NCBI RefSeq assembly: GCF_002078875.1
Contig: NC_034411.1
Coordinates: 55,336,486-55,400,485, forward strand
Source: Numida meleagris
Taxonomy: Eukaryota > Chordata > Aves > Galliformes > Numididae
Length of the DNA: 64,000 nt
Direction of reading: 5' to 3'
The first letter of the stretch is position 1, and every line of letters begins with the position of its first letter. The notes under the pieces are model-generated. The model was not told the origin of the DNA. It ran no database searches and saw only the letters and a program-made list of their open reading frames with translations. The position numbers and the translations under genes are program-made. Positions 49,506 to 61,602 of this stretch are shown here, piece after piece.

Positions 49506-49830
49506 TGGACTTGTGAGTGTCATGGCCAACCTGTTGTCCATCAGAACACCCAGGTCCTTCTCTGCAGAGCTCCTCTCCAGCATGTCATCTCCTAACCTGG
49601 CCTGATGCATGCGATTATTCCTCTCCAGGTGCAGGACTCTCCATTTGCTTGTTAGGTCTCATCAGGTTCCTCTGTGCCCAGCTCTCCAATCTGTCCAGGT
49701 TTTGTTGAATGGTAGCACAGCCTTCTGGTGTGTCAGCCACACCTCTCTGCTTTGTATCATCAGCAAACTTGCTGAGGGTGGACTCTATCCCTTCATCCAA
49801 CTCACTGAAGGTGGTGAACAAGATGTTGAC
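49506..49830 (-). mobile_element. Older CR1 LINE, 5' portion of the split copy
   Basis: Resumes with tcatggccaacctgttgtcc, the expected continuation of ctggctca at 47962, and encodes on the minus strand an [18 protein letters not shown] segment of the reverse transcriptase (49803-49750) and RLESWAQRNLMRP. Left boundary uncertain by about 15 bp. Confidence 0.75.
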
Positions 49831-50348
49831 TTATCTGTTATGGTTCTGTGTAAACACTGCACCTTACATCGCAGTTCTTATATGCTTTATTGCTACTCTT
49901 TCTATTATTTTGCTAATGTTCTCACAAAAGAACATCACTCCATTCAGCTGCAATACTTGTACTGTAAGTGAAAGCTATTTTTGGATGCCTCATAGCTCAT
50001 TTGGGTAGCGGTCTCAGTGCAGAGAAGGACAGTCTCAGTTGTTCTCCTTTCCCTCCATGTTAAAATAAGTAGCTGTGAGCAGCTTTCGTTTATCAGAGTT
50101 TCATAAATTTTACATGATTATTTCTTATCTTGCTTTTGTGTACAGTACTTGTCCAACAAGATGTTCAGAGCTGGTATTGTGAAGTTTGTATCCAGTTGCT
50201 TATCACTTCCACCTTAACAGACTTGTTGCTACTTATCAGATACAATTTTTCTGGGGATTATATGATAATGGAAGATTGTTTCTCTCCTATATTTCTATAT
50301 CTTTGACATTTGCATTCCCTGTGTTTTCTTTTTTTTTTCTCCATGTAG

Positions 50349-50605
50349 TGTGATTACTGAAGAAAATGGCCATGCGAACACACCTCAGAAAGGACTGCCA
50401 ATTGAAGATGCCAGTGTAACTTCTGGGGTACTTGAGGCAGTATCAAAATCTTCTCTTTCATCCCAAGTAGTGCAGGTTTCAGAAGAGCAGAATACAGTGC
50501 CTACTCCAGTAAAAAAGACAAGCAAGACAAAACCACAAATAGATGTGAAAGCAGAGTTGGAGAAGAGACAAGGAGGAAAACAGCTACTTAATTTGGTGGT
50601 AATAG
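50349..50605 (+). CDS. HBS1L: HBS1L long-form exon 6 (linker to G domain)
   Basis: 257 nt, phase 2 to phase 1. After a poorly conserved Ser/Thr-rich stretch it encodes [20 protein letters not shown] and VI, identical to human, the first strand of the G domain. Acceptor ccatgtag, donor atag|gtaata. Residues about 184-269. Confidence 0.96.
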
Positions 50606-51058
50606 GTAATAATGTTAATTATGTTACAGGTATAGAGATTAAAGACCCTGTTGAGTGAATCTGGAAGTGATAAAGAACGAAAATTGTCCTCTTTTTATCA
50701 TCATACACTGTTTTCAGTTGCATCTGCTTGACCATTGTTATTGGGAGGAAGTACATTCAGACTTCCTTGGCTAGACCATGAGGTCGACTTAGCTTGCGTT
50801 TCACAGATTAGTAAGATGTACTTTGGTTTTGTTTCATTCTTGGCAGTGTTTTCTTTTTAGTACTAACATGGAGATATTAGATAGCTGTCAACATTAATTA
50901 CCTGTTTCAGAATAGTGTCTCCCAGTACTGGTAAAATCCTGTGGATTGCATGAGTGTTATTAGTGCATGTGATTTTCATATGTTTTTGTCTATTTCATGT
51001 TGTACTGTATTTAACATCTGTAAATCAATAAAACCGGCATGTTTATTTCCCTCCGTAG
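50606..51058 (+). other. HBS1L intron 6
   Basis: 453-bp GT-AG intron with a pyrimidine-rich acceptor, tttccctccgtag. Nothing else recognised. Confidence 0.9.
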
Positions 51059-51224
51059 GACATGTTGATGCAGGTAAAAGTACTTTAATGGGTCATCTAC
51101 TCTACCTCTTGGGAAATGTGAACAAAAGAACTATGCACAAATATGAACAGGAATCTAAGAAGGCTGGCAAAGCTTCATTTGCGTATGCATGGGTCTTGGA
51201 TGAAACTGGGGAAGAAAGAGAAAG
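51059..51224 (+). CDS. HBS1L: HBS1L long-form exon 7 (G1 P-loop)
   Basis: 166 nt, phase 1 to phase 2. Begins with the P-loop [20 protein letters not shown] (residues 270-289) and continues through the switch I region ([30 protein letters not shown]). The Lys and Ser that bind the GTP phosphates and Mg are present. Donor aaag|gtagaa. Confidence 0.97.
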
Positions 51225-53806
51225 GTAGAATTATCATTTCAGCGGGAAATAAATAACGTTTTTCTGAAAGAACAGCATTTGTTAGGAAACCTACTAATAA
51301 GGCTTTGATAGAAGCATTCTAAATGATTAAAGATATTTACTCAATGCTTACAAGTAAATATTTTGCTTTGTCAAAGTACGTATCAAAAGAGAACTAATAT
51401 ACTGGTTCGATTTCAAAAACGTGAGTGACAAGTTCAGTGTTTCTATGCTACAGTACTCTCCTTAGCATAGGTATACTTGAAGTGGGACCAAAATGTACAA
51501 TGCTAAAAGCCAATTTTCTTTAAAGCTGCCTTACTGGTTTATTACTGCAAACTTTCAGCTTGGTTATTACTATGTGGGAAAGCCCTAGGTTAAATTGTTT
51601 GTATGAAGGGGGATCAGAACAGTAAACTAAGCACTAAAATTTTGGTTTACGCCTGACTTACATTACATTGAATATGAAATTTATCCTAAAAAAATGTTTA
51701 CTTGACATAAATTTAAAATTAAATTGTACCCTATTAAGAAAGTATGTAATGGTGAAGCAGTGAAGCTAATTACAAAAAATAATAGTAATAATAAAAAATA
51801 TGTATGTATCTATAAGACCTTTAAGAAAACTGTATGGAAAGTGACATGATATGTTCAAAAAAAAAAGAAGAAATTTCCTGTGCATGTGTCTCTGTCTCTC
51901 TCTCTATATAAATATCTATGTAGGTTGCTCTGAAAGTAATGCCTCCTCTTTCTTTCCATGGAAATAAATAATTAAATGACTGCAGGTACAAAGAGCACAA
52001 TAACACTATTTAATTGAGCAAATTTTCAGCTATGAAACACTGTTTTTCAACATTGTCACCACCATTAGCTGTACGTTTTTGCCAGTGATGAACAAGAGCC
52101 TGCATGCTGTGCTTGTAAAGATCTGCACCAGTGGTGGTGACCCACTATTTAACTTTTTCTTTGAGGAATTCATGTCACCACTCCCCGGACTGCCATTTTT
52201 ACTTGGACTTGCAGTAGTGACAACATGTCTTGCCACTTGTAATGGTGTGATTCAGGAAACTGTCACCTTGATCCTGGTGTTCCTTAAATAGGTACTGACA
52301 AGGTTGGACATGGTCTTCTTTCTGTTCCTGTGTATGCATTCATGGCACCCATCTGGTGCAAACTTTATGACATTCCAATGTCACCACCATAATTTCCAAA
52401 GCACTGAAACGGATATTCAGCTCTGTTCAGCTCTGTACACAGTTCCCTGGTTGTCATCTGCTTACACTTCATTTTGTGGTGGGACAACTGTGCATGGCTA
52501 TCACACATGGAATATGGCTTGTCTTTCATGACTTTGACGCTACTGCTGAAATGCACCAACCACCACCTCACTGTGCTCGCATCCACTCTTTGTTTTCCTT
52601 CAATGTTCAGCAAGCATCAGTGAATGTCAATGGGTGCCACTTTTTTCTGCATGGAGGAATTCAGTGACGCGTTTGCTTCATATGCACTTCCACATCAGAC
52701 GTCATTCTGTCAGACTGCCTCTCTGCTGCCATCTGTCATGCAGCAGCAATGTGTAACAGAATGTTAGTGGGAAGGTTCAGCCTCTGAACATCTGTTTCTG
52801 GCTTCTTGGGCCCACAGAATAACATAGGAGGCATTACTTTTGGAACAACCCTCCTTCCTTTTAATCATTCATTACCCATTGTTTCATAGCATATAAACTC
52901 TTCTGGTTGCAAAGATGAACATAACTGATGCTGTAGAACATCAAGTAGACCGGTGGCTGTAGTGTGTTTACCTTTGTTTGTTTTAAAGGCAGATACACTT
53001 CTGCAGCCTCCCTGTATATAACTAAACTTTTGCATATGCCGCTGCTTTCAGTTGCTAAATGAATGTAGAAACCTGAGTAGGAGTGGGAACAGGGAACTGG
53101 GGGAGGAGATCAAGAAGCAACTGAACATGATTTTCAGAAGTAGCCTGATGTTAAGGCTTCTAATCTATATAGTATTGGTAGTGTTGTTGTAATATTTGTC
53201 TAAATATGTAAGGGAGGAAGAGCTGATCAAGTTTTTAATACCTGAAGATATAGCTGGATTAGAACAATAATTGTTTGCACTGCTCTGTAATAGAAAAATT
53301 AATAAATTAATTTTATTATGAATATAAGCTACCTGTGGGGCAGTGTGGTTAAGATGATAATCTAGAAATATGGTCAAGTATTTATTACCTATGAAAAGTA
53401 AAACGCTAACAGCAATAAAACTTTTCTGGAAAAATTTTTATGAGTTTTAAAACTTGCATCCCTGGTTCTATGATTTTTTTTTATTTTTATTTTTTTTGTT
53501 TTTTAGTTTCCAACATTAATTCACTTAAGTACCTTTTCTTCAAAAGATAAATTGTAATTATTAAGGAAAAATGTCTGAAATTTTTGCTTGATTTTTGTTT
53601 CTTCATGACTAGACTTTATATAAAGACAGCTCTAGAGCTCTGCTTTTCCAGCAAGCAAATTTCTTTCAATTTTTTGAGGCAGAGTGAATCAAATGAAATT
53701 TATTACCTGTATACTTTCATGATTGTGTTTCTAATAGCTTATTTTATACTTCTGTGAAGCTTTCAAAAGAGTTTTAGTGATCTGTTCCATGTATGTCTTG
53801 TTTAAG
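51225..53806 (+). other. HBS1L intron 7
   Basis: 2.6 kb intron containing a mariner relic (51921-52853) preceded by a short CT-rich run ending in tatata (about 51884-51908). The rest is AT-rich. Confidence 0.85.
51921..52853 (-). mobile_element. Decayed Tc1/mariner (Galluhop-like) element, copy 2
   Basis: Left end taggttgctctgaaagtaat with gcctcct and right end aggaggcattacttttggaa with caaccct form terminal inverted repeats. Minus-strand 52613-52365 encodes an N-terminal transposase segment (VDASTVRWWLVHFSS, then TTRELCTELN). 52236-52030 encodes the C-terminal block SGSPPLVQIFTSTACRLLF...KNSVS. The catalytic middle is missing and the two parts are in different frames, so the copy is dead. 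It keeps more of the N-terminal half than copy 1. Confidence 0.85.
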
Positions 53807-53924
53807 GGGAGTAACAATGGATGTGGGTATGACCAAATTTGAGACGAAGACTAAAGTAATTACTCTGATGGATGCTCCAGGCCACAAAGACTTCATTCCA
53901 AATATGATCACAGGAGCTGCACAG
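53807..53924 (+). CDS. HBS1L: HBS1L long-form exon 8 (G2 and G3)
   Basis: 118 nt, phase 2 to phase 0. Encodes [13 protein letters not shown] with the switch-I Thr (residue 328), and [18 protein letters not shown] with the G3 motif DAPGH (347-351), whose His is the catalytic residue in translational GTPases. Acceptor gtttaag, donor acag|gtagag. Confidence 0.97.
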
Positions 53925-56311
53925 GTAGAGATAGTTTAAAATTCCTTTTCCAACAGTGTTATTTACAACTTTTTTTAAATTGTCTTTCTTATAAAATCTA
54001 AGATGAAATGGAATCACTGGTGGTGCTAAAATATCTTACAAGTTTTCTAAACTTTAGATGGAGTATATTTGTTTAATGTTAAAGGCAGCTTTTTTTTGGT
54101 AAGCTAACGTTTTGGAACAGAGTTATTAGGGAAGTAGTTTGAATATTGAGCTGCAGTTAGATGAAATCAGTTTTTCAAATGTGTCATATGTCTTCTACTC
54201 AAGAATCTCTGTGAACTTAGCTTTGTAGGTAAAGATTTTTAAGTGGTTTTGAGTTTAAAGAAAAAGTTTTGTTGGGCCAGCAAAAGGCATTTATGTGTTT
54301 CATATATTTCATAATATATGACTAAGCACAGATAAGTGTTCATGTACAACGTGTTTCCTTCAGTAGGAGCTTTGCGCAGACTGCATGACTATGGCTTTGG
54401 GGACAGTAGGTAAAATCCAAAAGCAGTGGGCACTACCCATTGAATTTGGTATGATGTCTCCCATTCTCATGCAGGCTAGTTATTTGATTGTCATAAACTA
54501 ACTAGGGGAGAACAGTATGCCATTACATGCCATAAACTGTGTGATTTTTTTCCACTTGAAAATGCACCTTTTTTTCTTCTAAATAGTAGAACTCATTCCT
54601 TGAATTAAAAGATTTAAAGTCTTGTGACGGTGCATTGCATTATTACAACCTGAAATGTGAGAGTTTTATTTTATGATTTCAGTAAGGATAGGTACCGTTA
54701 CTATGGTTTTATAGAGAGAGTAACTGTGCTATAGGAAGGCTGTTTGCCCCAGATCATGTGCTAGCTCTGTAGCAGAGCCTGGGAAAGAATTCTAGTATTG
54801 TGACTCAGTGGTTAGGTAACAGGATAGGCAAAGTTCTCAAATTGTGGTGTAGGGCATGTATAGTCACTTATATTGTGGGGAAGATCATTGCAGGAAGATC
54901 AGGATTTTTAAAACTGGAATTAGTTCTTTAGTTTTAGAACACTAGAAGATCAACCGCACTATTTTCTTTCCAGTTTTGGTTTAAAGTGGTTTGTCATCAA
55001 AAAAAGTAATACAAACAGCAAGTATTAATGTATAACTTGCAGACTTACTGTGGTTGCCTCTGTTCAGCAGAAGACAAGGCTTGCCAGCTAAGACTTGATG
55101 CATCTCTGTGTTCCCTCAGGACTGGGAGGGGCAAGTCTATTCTGAAGCCTATTAAGGAAATCACTGAAACTACAAGCTTTTGATACCCAGGTAGCCTCAG
55201 GAGTGAAGAAATGGGTAGAAGAGAGCAACTATGGCCCTGATGCCTTCATATCAGGGGAAATTTTGTTAGTGTGAATCCCCAGCTGCTGTTGCACAAAATG
55301 CAAATGAGCCTTATCAGGGCCAGGATCTGGCCTTAAATACTTAGTTAATTCACTTAAGTTCCAAGGCATGTTTTTTTTTCCTGTATGACTTAAAATATAT
55401 AAGGTACATTTTTCTCTAGGGAGACGTTTAGCCCAATGCGCTTCTGAGGCTCAGAGCTGTGGGGAAATTCATCCCTCACCCTTTCAGCATTCTCACATGT
55501 GCACAGCCTCCCTATGTGAGGTGTAGGGAATTTGCATCTAGGTCAGTGGGAGGGGTATGTGGGACTAGGGCACCATGACGCTGGTGTTGTTTCTTCTCCT
55601 GGTATCCTGAAGCTTGCATGTGTAAAGAATATGGGAAAGCAGGTCTTTTCTCTCTTTCCGTTGCCTAACTGGCTGTTTCTTCTGAAAGGAGGGAAAGTAG
55701 TTTTTTGATTGCTTTCATTATTTGTTTTTTTAATAGACATATTATATAGCAACATGTAAGGTCGACAGCAAAATCCATCTTTTTTCCTCGTGTGCTGGCT
55801 TTTCTATAGTGCTGTAGACTGTGCGATAACTATTTGCTTTTAATGTCATGGCAGAGAGTTTGCCTAGGTGATAAAATATGTAGTAGACTACTTGGTCTTT
55901 TCCAGTTTCTGAGTCTGACATGCTCCTATGTGCTGAAAAGATTGTGAAACATCAACACGCAACATGCAGCAGTTGTCTCTGGTTGAAGAATACTTTCATT
56001 AGTTGAGGTCTGTGCAACAAAGTGGGTGCTTTCAAGAAGACAGGTTCCTCAGCCAAGTGTTGACTTGTGTTTAACATTAAATAGTGGTAAATGACATGAG
56101 GTGACATAATGCCACAATACCTCAGTGAAGTGGGCATGAAGCAGGTAGAATGAAACAGTTTCAGTTGCATTTGAAGCTCATCAGAATTCCTTCTCTGTGA
56201 AGTGCACTTGTGTGGAATGCCACTGATAGTCATGTTTAGTCAGATTATTACCATCTTATAAACAGTTTTAATTGTTTGGGGTTTTTGTTTGTTTTTGTTT
56301 TTATAATCCAG
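53925..56311 (+). other. HBS1L intron 8
   Basis: 2.4 kb intron with a T/G-rich acceptor region (tttgtttgtttttg...). No recognisable mobile element or RNA gene. Confidence 0.85.
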
Positions 56312-56458
56312 GCTGATGTGGCTATTTTGGTTGTGGATGCCAGCAGAGGAGAATTTGAAGCAGGATTTGAAACAGGTGGACAAACTCGAGAACATGGATT
56401 ATTAGTACGCTCTCTTGGAGTCACGCAGTTAGCTGTTGCAGTCAATAAAATGGACCAG
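56312..56458 (+). CDS. HBS1L: HBS1L long-form exon 9 (G4)
   Basis: 147 nt, phase 0 to 0, residues 365-413. Encodes [20 protein letters not shown] through [20 protein letters not shown] and DQ. NKMD (409-412) is the guanine-specificity motif. Donor ccag|gtactt. Confidence 0.97.
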
Positions 56459-57133
56459 GTACTTGCTTAACTTTTTCACTGAGATGAAGGGGTTTCACAT
56501 AGGACTGCGGATCATAAATTTAAGGATCAATATTATGAAACTAATAATGAAATTCTGTTTCTTTCTTTCTTTGATTTTCAGCATTTAGTCTTTTATTTAG
56601 TCTATACAATACTTCTCTTTCTATTTGAGTATAGTTTCAAAGCACGCTAGAAGGATAGTTGAGATGTTAAAATGAGTAGAGGTGTGAAAATTTGGATTAA
56701 GGTGCTAATCCAGTGGCATATGTAAAGGCATCTTGGTGGTCAGTCAGGTCAAGTCCAAGAGCTTTATTTAAATCTGTAAAGTGTGTTACATATTTCTTGT
56801 TGCGTTTTAGATTATTGCTGTGATATATGATCTCCCTGAATCTAATTTTTTTGTGAACAATAAATAAAAAAAAAGAAAAAATGGAAAAAACAGATGCTGT
56901 TCAAGGACTAATCAAACTAAAGCAGCTTCAAGTTAGGTGATGTGTTGACTGTTGTTATTGTTTGTTAATGTGTTTGTTTGCTTTTACGTATTCAATTATT
57001 AACCCACCTGGAAATCAACATCTGTGGGTGCTGTGTGTGAGAACCCCAACAGATACTACAGACTTAATGACACGCAACTGTTGTTTAAGGTGTTAGAAAT
57101 CTACAGTTTATCACAATCTGTTTTCTATTTTAG
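56459..57133 (+). other. HBS1L intron 9
   Basis: 675 bp, AT-rich, with an A-rich patch around 56861-56890. Nothing else recognised. Confidence 0.9.
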
Positions 57134-57208
57134 GTCAGTTGGCAACAAGAAAGATTCCAGGAAATTACCAGTAAGCTTGGCCAGTTTCTTAAACAAGCTG
57201 GCTTCAAG
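57134..57208 (+). CDS. HBS1L: HBS1L long-form exon 10
   Basis: 75 nt, phase 0 to 0, residues 414-438: VSWQQERFQEITSKLGQFLK and QAGFK, a G-domain helix that differs from human at only a few positions. Donor caag|gtaaca. Confidence 0.96.
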
Positions 57209-57958
57209 GTAACATAGACTTCTGGGGTCTTCATTTCTTTGTTCAGGCATTTGGATAGGATGAGTGGTTGTTATGGACAGGTTATTTTATGTCACTTTCT
57301 TGCTGGTCATCTGCAACACACTATTGCAGATTCCTTTTCTTACTGTTAGAGTGTTCACTGACTCTTACGTAAGGTTAATCACTTATTTAATACTCTTTCT
57401 GTCATCATCTTTGCTTAGGTCTCTTGAATCTTTGGGGCACTCATCTTGTTTATAGTCTCTTGGAATTGTTTTCTAAAACCAGAGTAGACCAAGGATTGTC
57501 TAAATGTTCAATATTACATGAATTACAGTAGATGATTTTATATCTGAGCAGGTCTTGGCAAGGATTATGAATTAAGAGAACACTATTTGCAATTCTCAAT
57601 TCTGTTTCTCATGTTTCCTCAGTTCAAACTACTATTTGTTTGAACTGGTTGCAGCCTTCCTGAGATCATTATGCATAGAACAGCAGTTAGGACTAAAGCA
57701 TGCCTATCTGATATGGAGTTGGAATTTGTTACCTGAAATAAGTTTCTAGTTGTTAACGTTGTTGTCTTAACGCCTTGCTGGAGCACTGTGACTGGGAAAG
57801 ATAAACAGAAAGGAAATGGATCCTCCAAGTAATCTGCCTTCTCCAGGGGAAACAGAAAATACAGCTTAGAAGTGTAATATTGAAAAATGCCCCCTTAGCT
57901 TATGCTAGGAGGGACTTTTAACAATGCATGTTTAACTTCTGTTTATTTTCATAATTAG
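57209..57958 (+). other. HBS1L intron 10
   Basis: 750-bp GT-AG intron, no recognisable features. Confidence 0.9.
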
Positions 57959-58076
57959 GAATCTGATGTGGCTTATATTCCAACAAGTGGTCTTGGTGGT
58001 GAAAATCTAGTCACAAGAAGTCAGTCAGGTGACCTCACAAAATGGTATCAAGGAAAATGTTTGTTAGAGCAAATTG
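57959..58076 (+). CDS. HBS1L: HBS1L long-form exon 11 (G5)
   Basis: 118 nt, phase 0 to phase 1. Encodes [20 protein letters not shown] (G5 motif SGL at 448-450) and [14 protein letters not shown], closing the G domain. Donor attg|gtgagt is near consensus. Confidence 0.96.
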
Positions 58077-58267
58077 GTGAGTGCAGTTTTTCTCATTTAG
58101 AAACGAATATATTGCAGTCTTGTGTGTGTCAAAATATTTATTTTGGGGAAGATGCGGGACAAAGTCTTTGGAATGCGGCATGGTTGATTCATTCCCAAGT
58201 GAGAAGTTGTTGAGAGAGATTTTTAAATATAGACATTCTAAAAGGCCTTACCATTTTTTTTTTGCAG
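58077..58267 (+). other. HBS1L intron 11
   Basis: 191 bp, the shortest intron of the gene, with a strong T9GCAG acceptor. Nothing else seen. Confidence 0.9.
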
Positions 58268-58336
58268 ATTCTTTCAAGCCACCGCAAAGATCAGTGGACA
58301 AACCATTTAGATTGTGTGTTGCTGATGTTTTTAAAG
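58268..58336 (+). CDS. HBS1L: HBS1L long-form exon 12
   Basis: 69 nt, phase 1 to 1. Encodes [20 protein letters not shown] and VFK, the hinge into beta-barrel domain II. Donor aaag|gttggt departs from consensus at positions +3 to +5, making it the weakest donor in the gene. Confidence 0.96.
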
Positions 58337-61300
58337 GTTGGTTGTTTTTCTGATATTTTCACCAGAATGATACCATTATTTAACACTAGTGTTGAAAACA
58401 TGTGAGAATAGGTGCTAAAAATAGGAACTTTATGTCTGTCAGTAGATCTGAACAGGAACAGTAATTTAAGTACTGTTCTTTTTGGAATTTTAGACATCAT
58501 TACTGAAGGAGAAACACACGGGAAAAAAGATGAGGAAGAATCTAGATGGCTTCCTAACTAGTTATTTATTGAGTCGATGGTTCTGTGGGACAGAATTTGG
58601 GAGCCTTTCTTTCCCATCCTGATTTTTGTTCCCTAGAGTACTGCTGCTCTGACTTCTTGCGAGTGCAATTTCTAGGTCTTTTACCTTTCAGTCCTAGATT
58701 TAAATTAAATTAAAAAAAAAAAAGAGTGTGACTTGTTTCTTTTATGTTCATTCTTTATTTTCACGTAAAACCTGAGGAGGGAGTAGAAGAAAAGGGGTGG
58801 CTTGGTGTGAGGCTTTATAGCCAGCCAACGATAAAGTGAAAGGCTGCAAGCTATTCCTTAGCACTAGTGTAAATATGGGCAGCCAATGACTATAACTAGT
58901 TTTTGTTGCTATGGCCTGAAGAAAACAGAATACTGTGAGCAGCTAAGATTTTCATGATAAACTTGATATTTTCTGAGTTAAATGCATTTATGTTTAGAAA
59001 TAATTTAGAAAATGTCTTAAAAATAAGTTTTATAACACGTCTAATTTGAAATTCTCAGCAGGTCCCTTCAGAAACGTTGCAAACCAAATGACAGCTTGAA
59101 AAAATGTTGTAAATACTTGTAATCACATATTATTTAGATCAGTATTTTAAAAGAAATTTGATTTTATGTATAGGCTATTTTTAGGGGAAATACGAACAAA
59201 CCAAGTTGAAATACTGATGGTAATTGGAAAAATCTATTCTGAGGTGTTCTGATTTGGGTGTTTGAGAAAATAATACTTGTTACGAATGCCCTGCAATAGC
59301 TTACTTAGCATACTGAAGCCTTAATAATAAATATTGAAACACTGCATGAGAATTTGCCCTGGTGCATTACCACGGATTTCATATTTAAGGCTGTATTTAC
59401 TTTCAATTTGTGAGTTGTGGGAAAGTTTTTTGGAATTATTGATTGAGATTTTTCAAAATAATATTACAACTTTTTTTGTTGCAATAATCATTTTTGTGTT
59501 GAGTGAAGTTTCACAAAATGAACAATTTTGATTAAATCTGCTCTCTGGAAAAAAGTTTGATTTTTGCTAAAGTAAGTAAACCAACAATGGCTTTGAAAAG
59601 AAACTCAGTATACAAATACAGGGTTCACTGATGCATGTGGCCTTTTAGGTGCTTTTTAGGTTGTGGGTTTTTTTTTTTTTAAACGTGATATCAGAACTTA
59701 ATTAACTTGGATGCCATTAGAGGAAGTAACTGCAGATACCACTACAGAAGCAACAGTTATTCTCAGCTTTATTCCAACGTGCATGCATATGCAGGAGAAG
59801 CAATCCTGCTTCTCCTCTGCTGTGAACTGAGCAGAACTGTGTAAAAAGTGAGAGCGCTGAGTTCACTCTTACGCAGCTTGGAAATCCCCTTTCTTTATTG
59901 AGGTTGTAATGCGTATGTTTCATCTACCTCGGCCTGGTTTTAGCTACTGTCCTCCATAGACTTCCTAATATTCTCTCCAGGCAAGCTATCTCCTGACAAG
60001 AGCTGTCTAGAAATTGATTTGCCTTCACTGTTGCATTGAGCTCAGTATAGGGTTTGCCTTGACCTGACTTGAGAGAAGCATTGATTGCCAAGAGGCCCAA
60101 TTCTGTGGACAGTAACCGTGACCTGTCAGAACCTAACTATCATGGTGTCTAGGAATCAAGCCCTTCTTTATGGCCCAATTCTGTCCGCCATTATGCATTT
60201 CTGTACTTACACTGATCTCATGGGGAAATGAAGGAATTTGGCACTTTTCAGGAAGCAGTTAGCATGTGCAAGGCTTCAAACAACATACTGGTTTACCAAG
60301 CTAGAGCAGGTGATGCAGTGAAAGAATTGGTTTTTGATTGTGCTTGGAGATGGCTGGGAACCAGGAACCAGTTCATCACTCTGGTTGTCTGGATGTGCTT
60401 TCAGAGCTAGCTTTAGGTTCTTTTTGGTACAATATTGAGATAGCTTATGTCGATGTGGATGCTTTTCTAGCAAGTATCTACTTCTCCAGGTTTCTGTTCT
60501 TTTGACATCCTATGTCATCTGTTAACTGACTGTTTTCGTCTTGTTGGCCAGAATGAGTAGAGGGAGATTAGCTCACAGATGTTGGTAATAATTTTCCGGC
60601 AAGCTAGGTGCAAACATTCATCAATAATAGTTACGAATTCAAAAAGAATTGTTGGTGGTATAAGACTCAAGATATATGGTAGAAAAAATACTAAGGTATT
60701 TTTTCTTGCTTGCTGATCACTGACTTCTAATATTCACCAAAATGTATATTTGTTGTTTGCATTGTCTGTGTAAAATCACTTCAGATGATTCTTTTTAAGT
60801 ATACCCATGAGCGTTTGATGTGGGAGAGAGGCATTTCTTAAGGTGTGTATTTGTAAACGTGCATGTGTGGCACCTCTTTTAAAAATAATTGATGAATTGT
60901 TCAAGTAATGAACAAGGTATCAGGGCTGTGGACATTCAAGAATTAAAACAAATTGCATATCTCCTACTTAGAAATACTTAAGTCATCCACAGTTATAACA
61001 ACTCCTCATGTTAAATAGGACCAAACCATTTATTGATTTTTCGAGGAGTAAATGAAATATGCAAACAGAGCATGTAGAGCTCTGACTCAGTTAAACAGTA
61101 AATGGCATAGAAAGTTGCACCTGTGTGCATGAAAATTGTTATGACTATGGTATATTTTTTATCTGTAATAAGAAAATCATGAATTAAATAAAATCCCTAG
61201 AAATGAAGGGGCTTGATCTAATATTGCAAAACTAAAAAATATTTCTTCATGCTCCTACATTTGTTTAAAGAAGGATATTTCTCCTTAGCTCTGAAAAACA

Positions 61301-61497
61301 TAAGATCTAGAGGTTTTGAATTGAACGTTTCATTTTCACTATGATGCACAGCTGGCTGTCTTGCAAGTACTGAACTCTCTACTGGGGAAAAAGTCTTCAT
61401 TATATTACAAAATTATCTATGTGTTTCTGAAGGGCTAACTTGAGAAGAGAAATTGACCTTATGAAGTTGTTTCAAATTATTACTGTGTTTATTGCAG
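58337..61497 (+). other. HBS1L intron 12
   Basis: 3.2 kb. Contains a phase-compatible candidate terminal exon at 58494-58561; otherwise AT-rich without recognisable repeats. Confidence 0.85.
58494..58561 (+). other. Candidate alternative terminal exon after exon 12
   Basis: Acceptor tttttggaattttag 157 bp after exon 12. Joining in the phase exon 12 leaves (G plus AC, Asp) gives 22 residues, DIITEGETHGKKDEEESRWL and PN, then TAG at 58559-58561. The segment is purine-rich like a splicing enhancer, and an ATTAAA-type hexamer precedes an A12 run near 58700-58720. Splicing here would end the protein after the G domain. No homology is recognised; chance is a real alternative. Confidence 0.22.
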
Positions 61498-61602
61498 ACC
61501 AAGGATCAGGATTCTGTGTGACTGGAAAAATAGAAGCTGGCTATATTCAAGTTGGAGATCGACTTCTGGTAATGCCTCCCAATGAAACTTGCACTGCAAA
61601 AG
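61498..61602 (+). CDS. HBS1L: HBS1L long-form exon 13 (domain II)
   Basis: 105 nt, phase 1 to 1, residues 501-535. Encodes [20 protein letters not shown] and [15 protein letters not shown], beta-barrel domain II, near-identical to human. Acceptor tattgcag, donor aaag|gtacaa. Confidence 0.97.

Larger units (their letters stand above)
40733..50348 (+). other. HBS1L intron 5 with CR1 cluster
   Basis: 9.6 kb GT-AG intron. The 3' half (44826-49830) is largely CR1 LINE sequence in reverse orientation plus one short forward scrap. The 5' half is AT-rich and without recognisable features. Confidence 0.85.
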
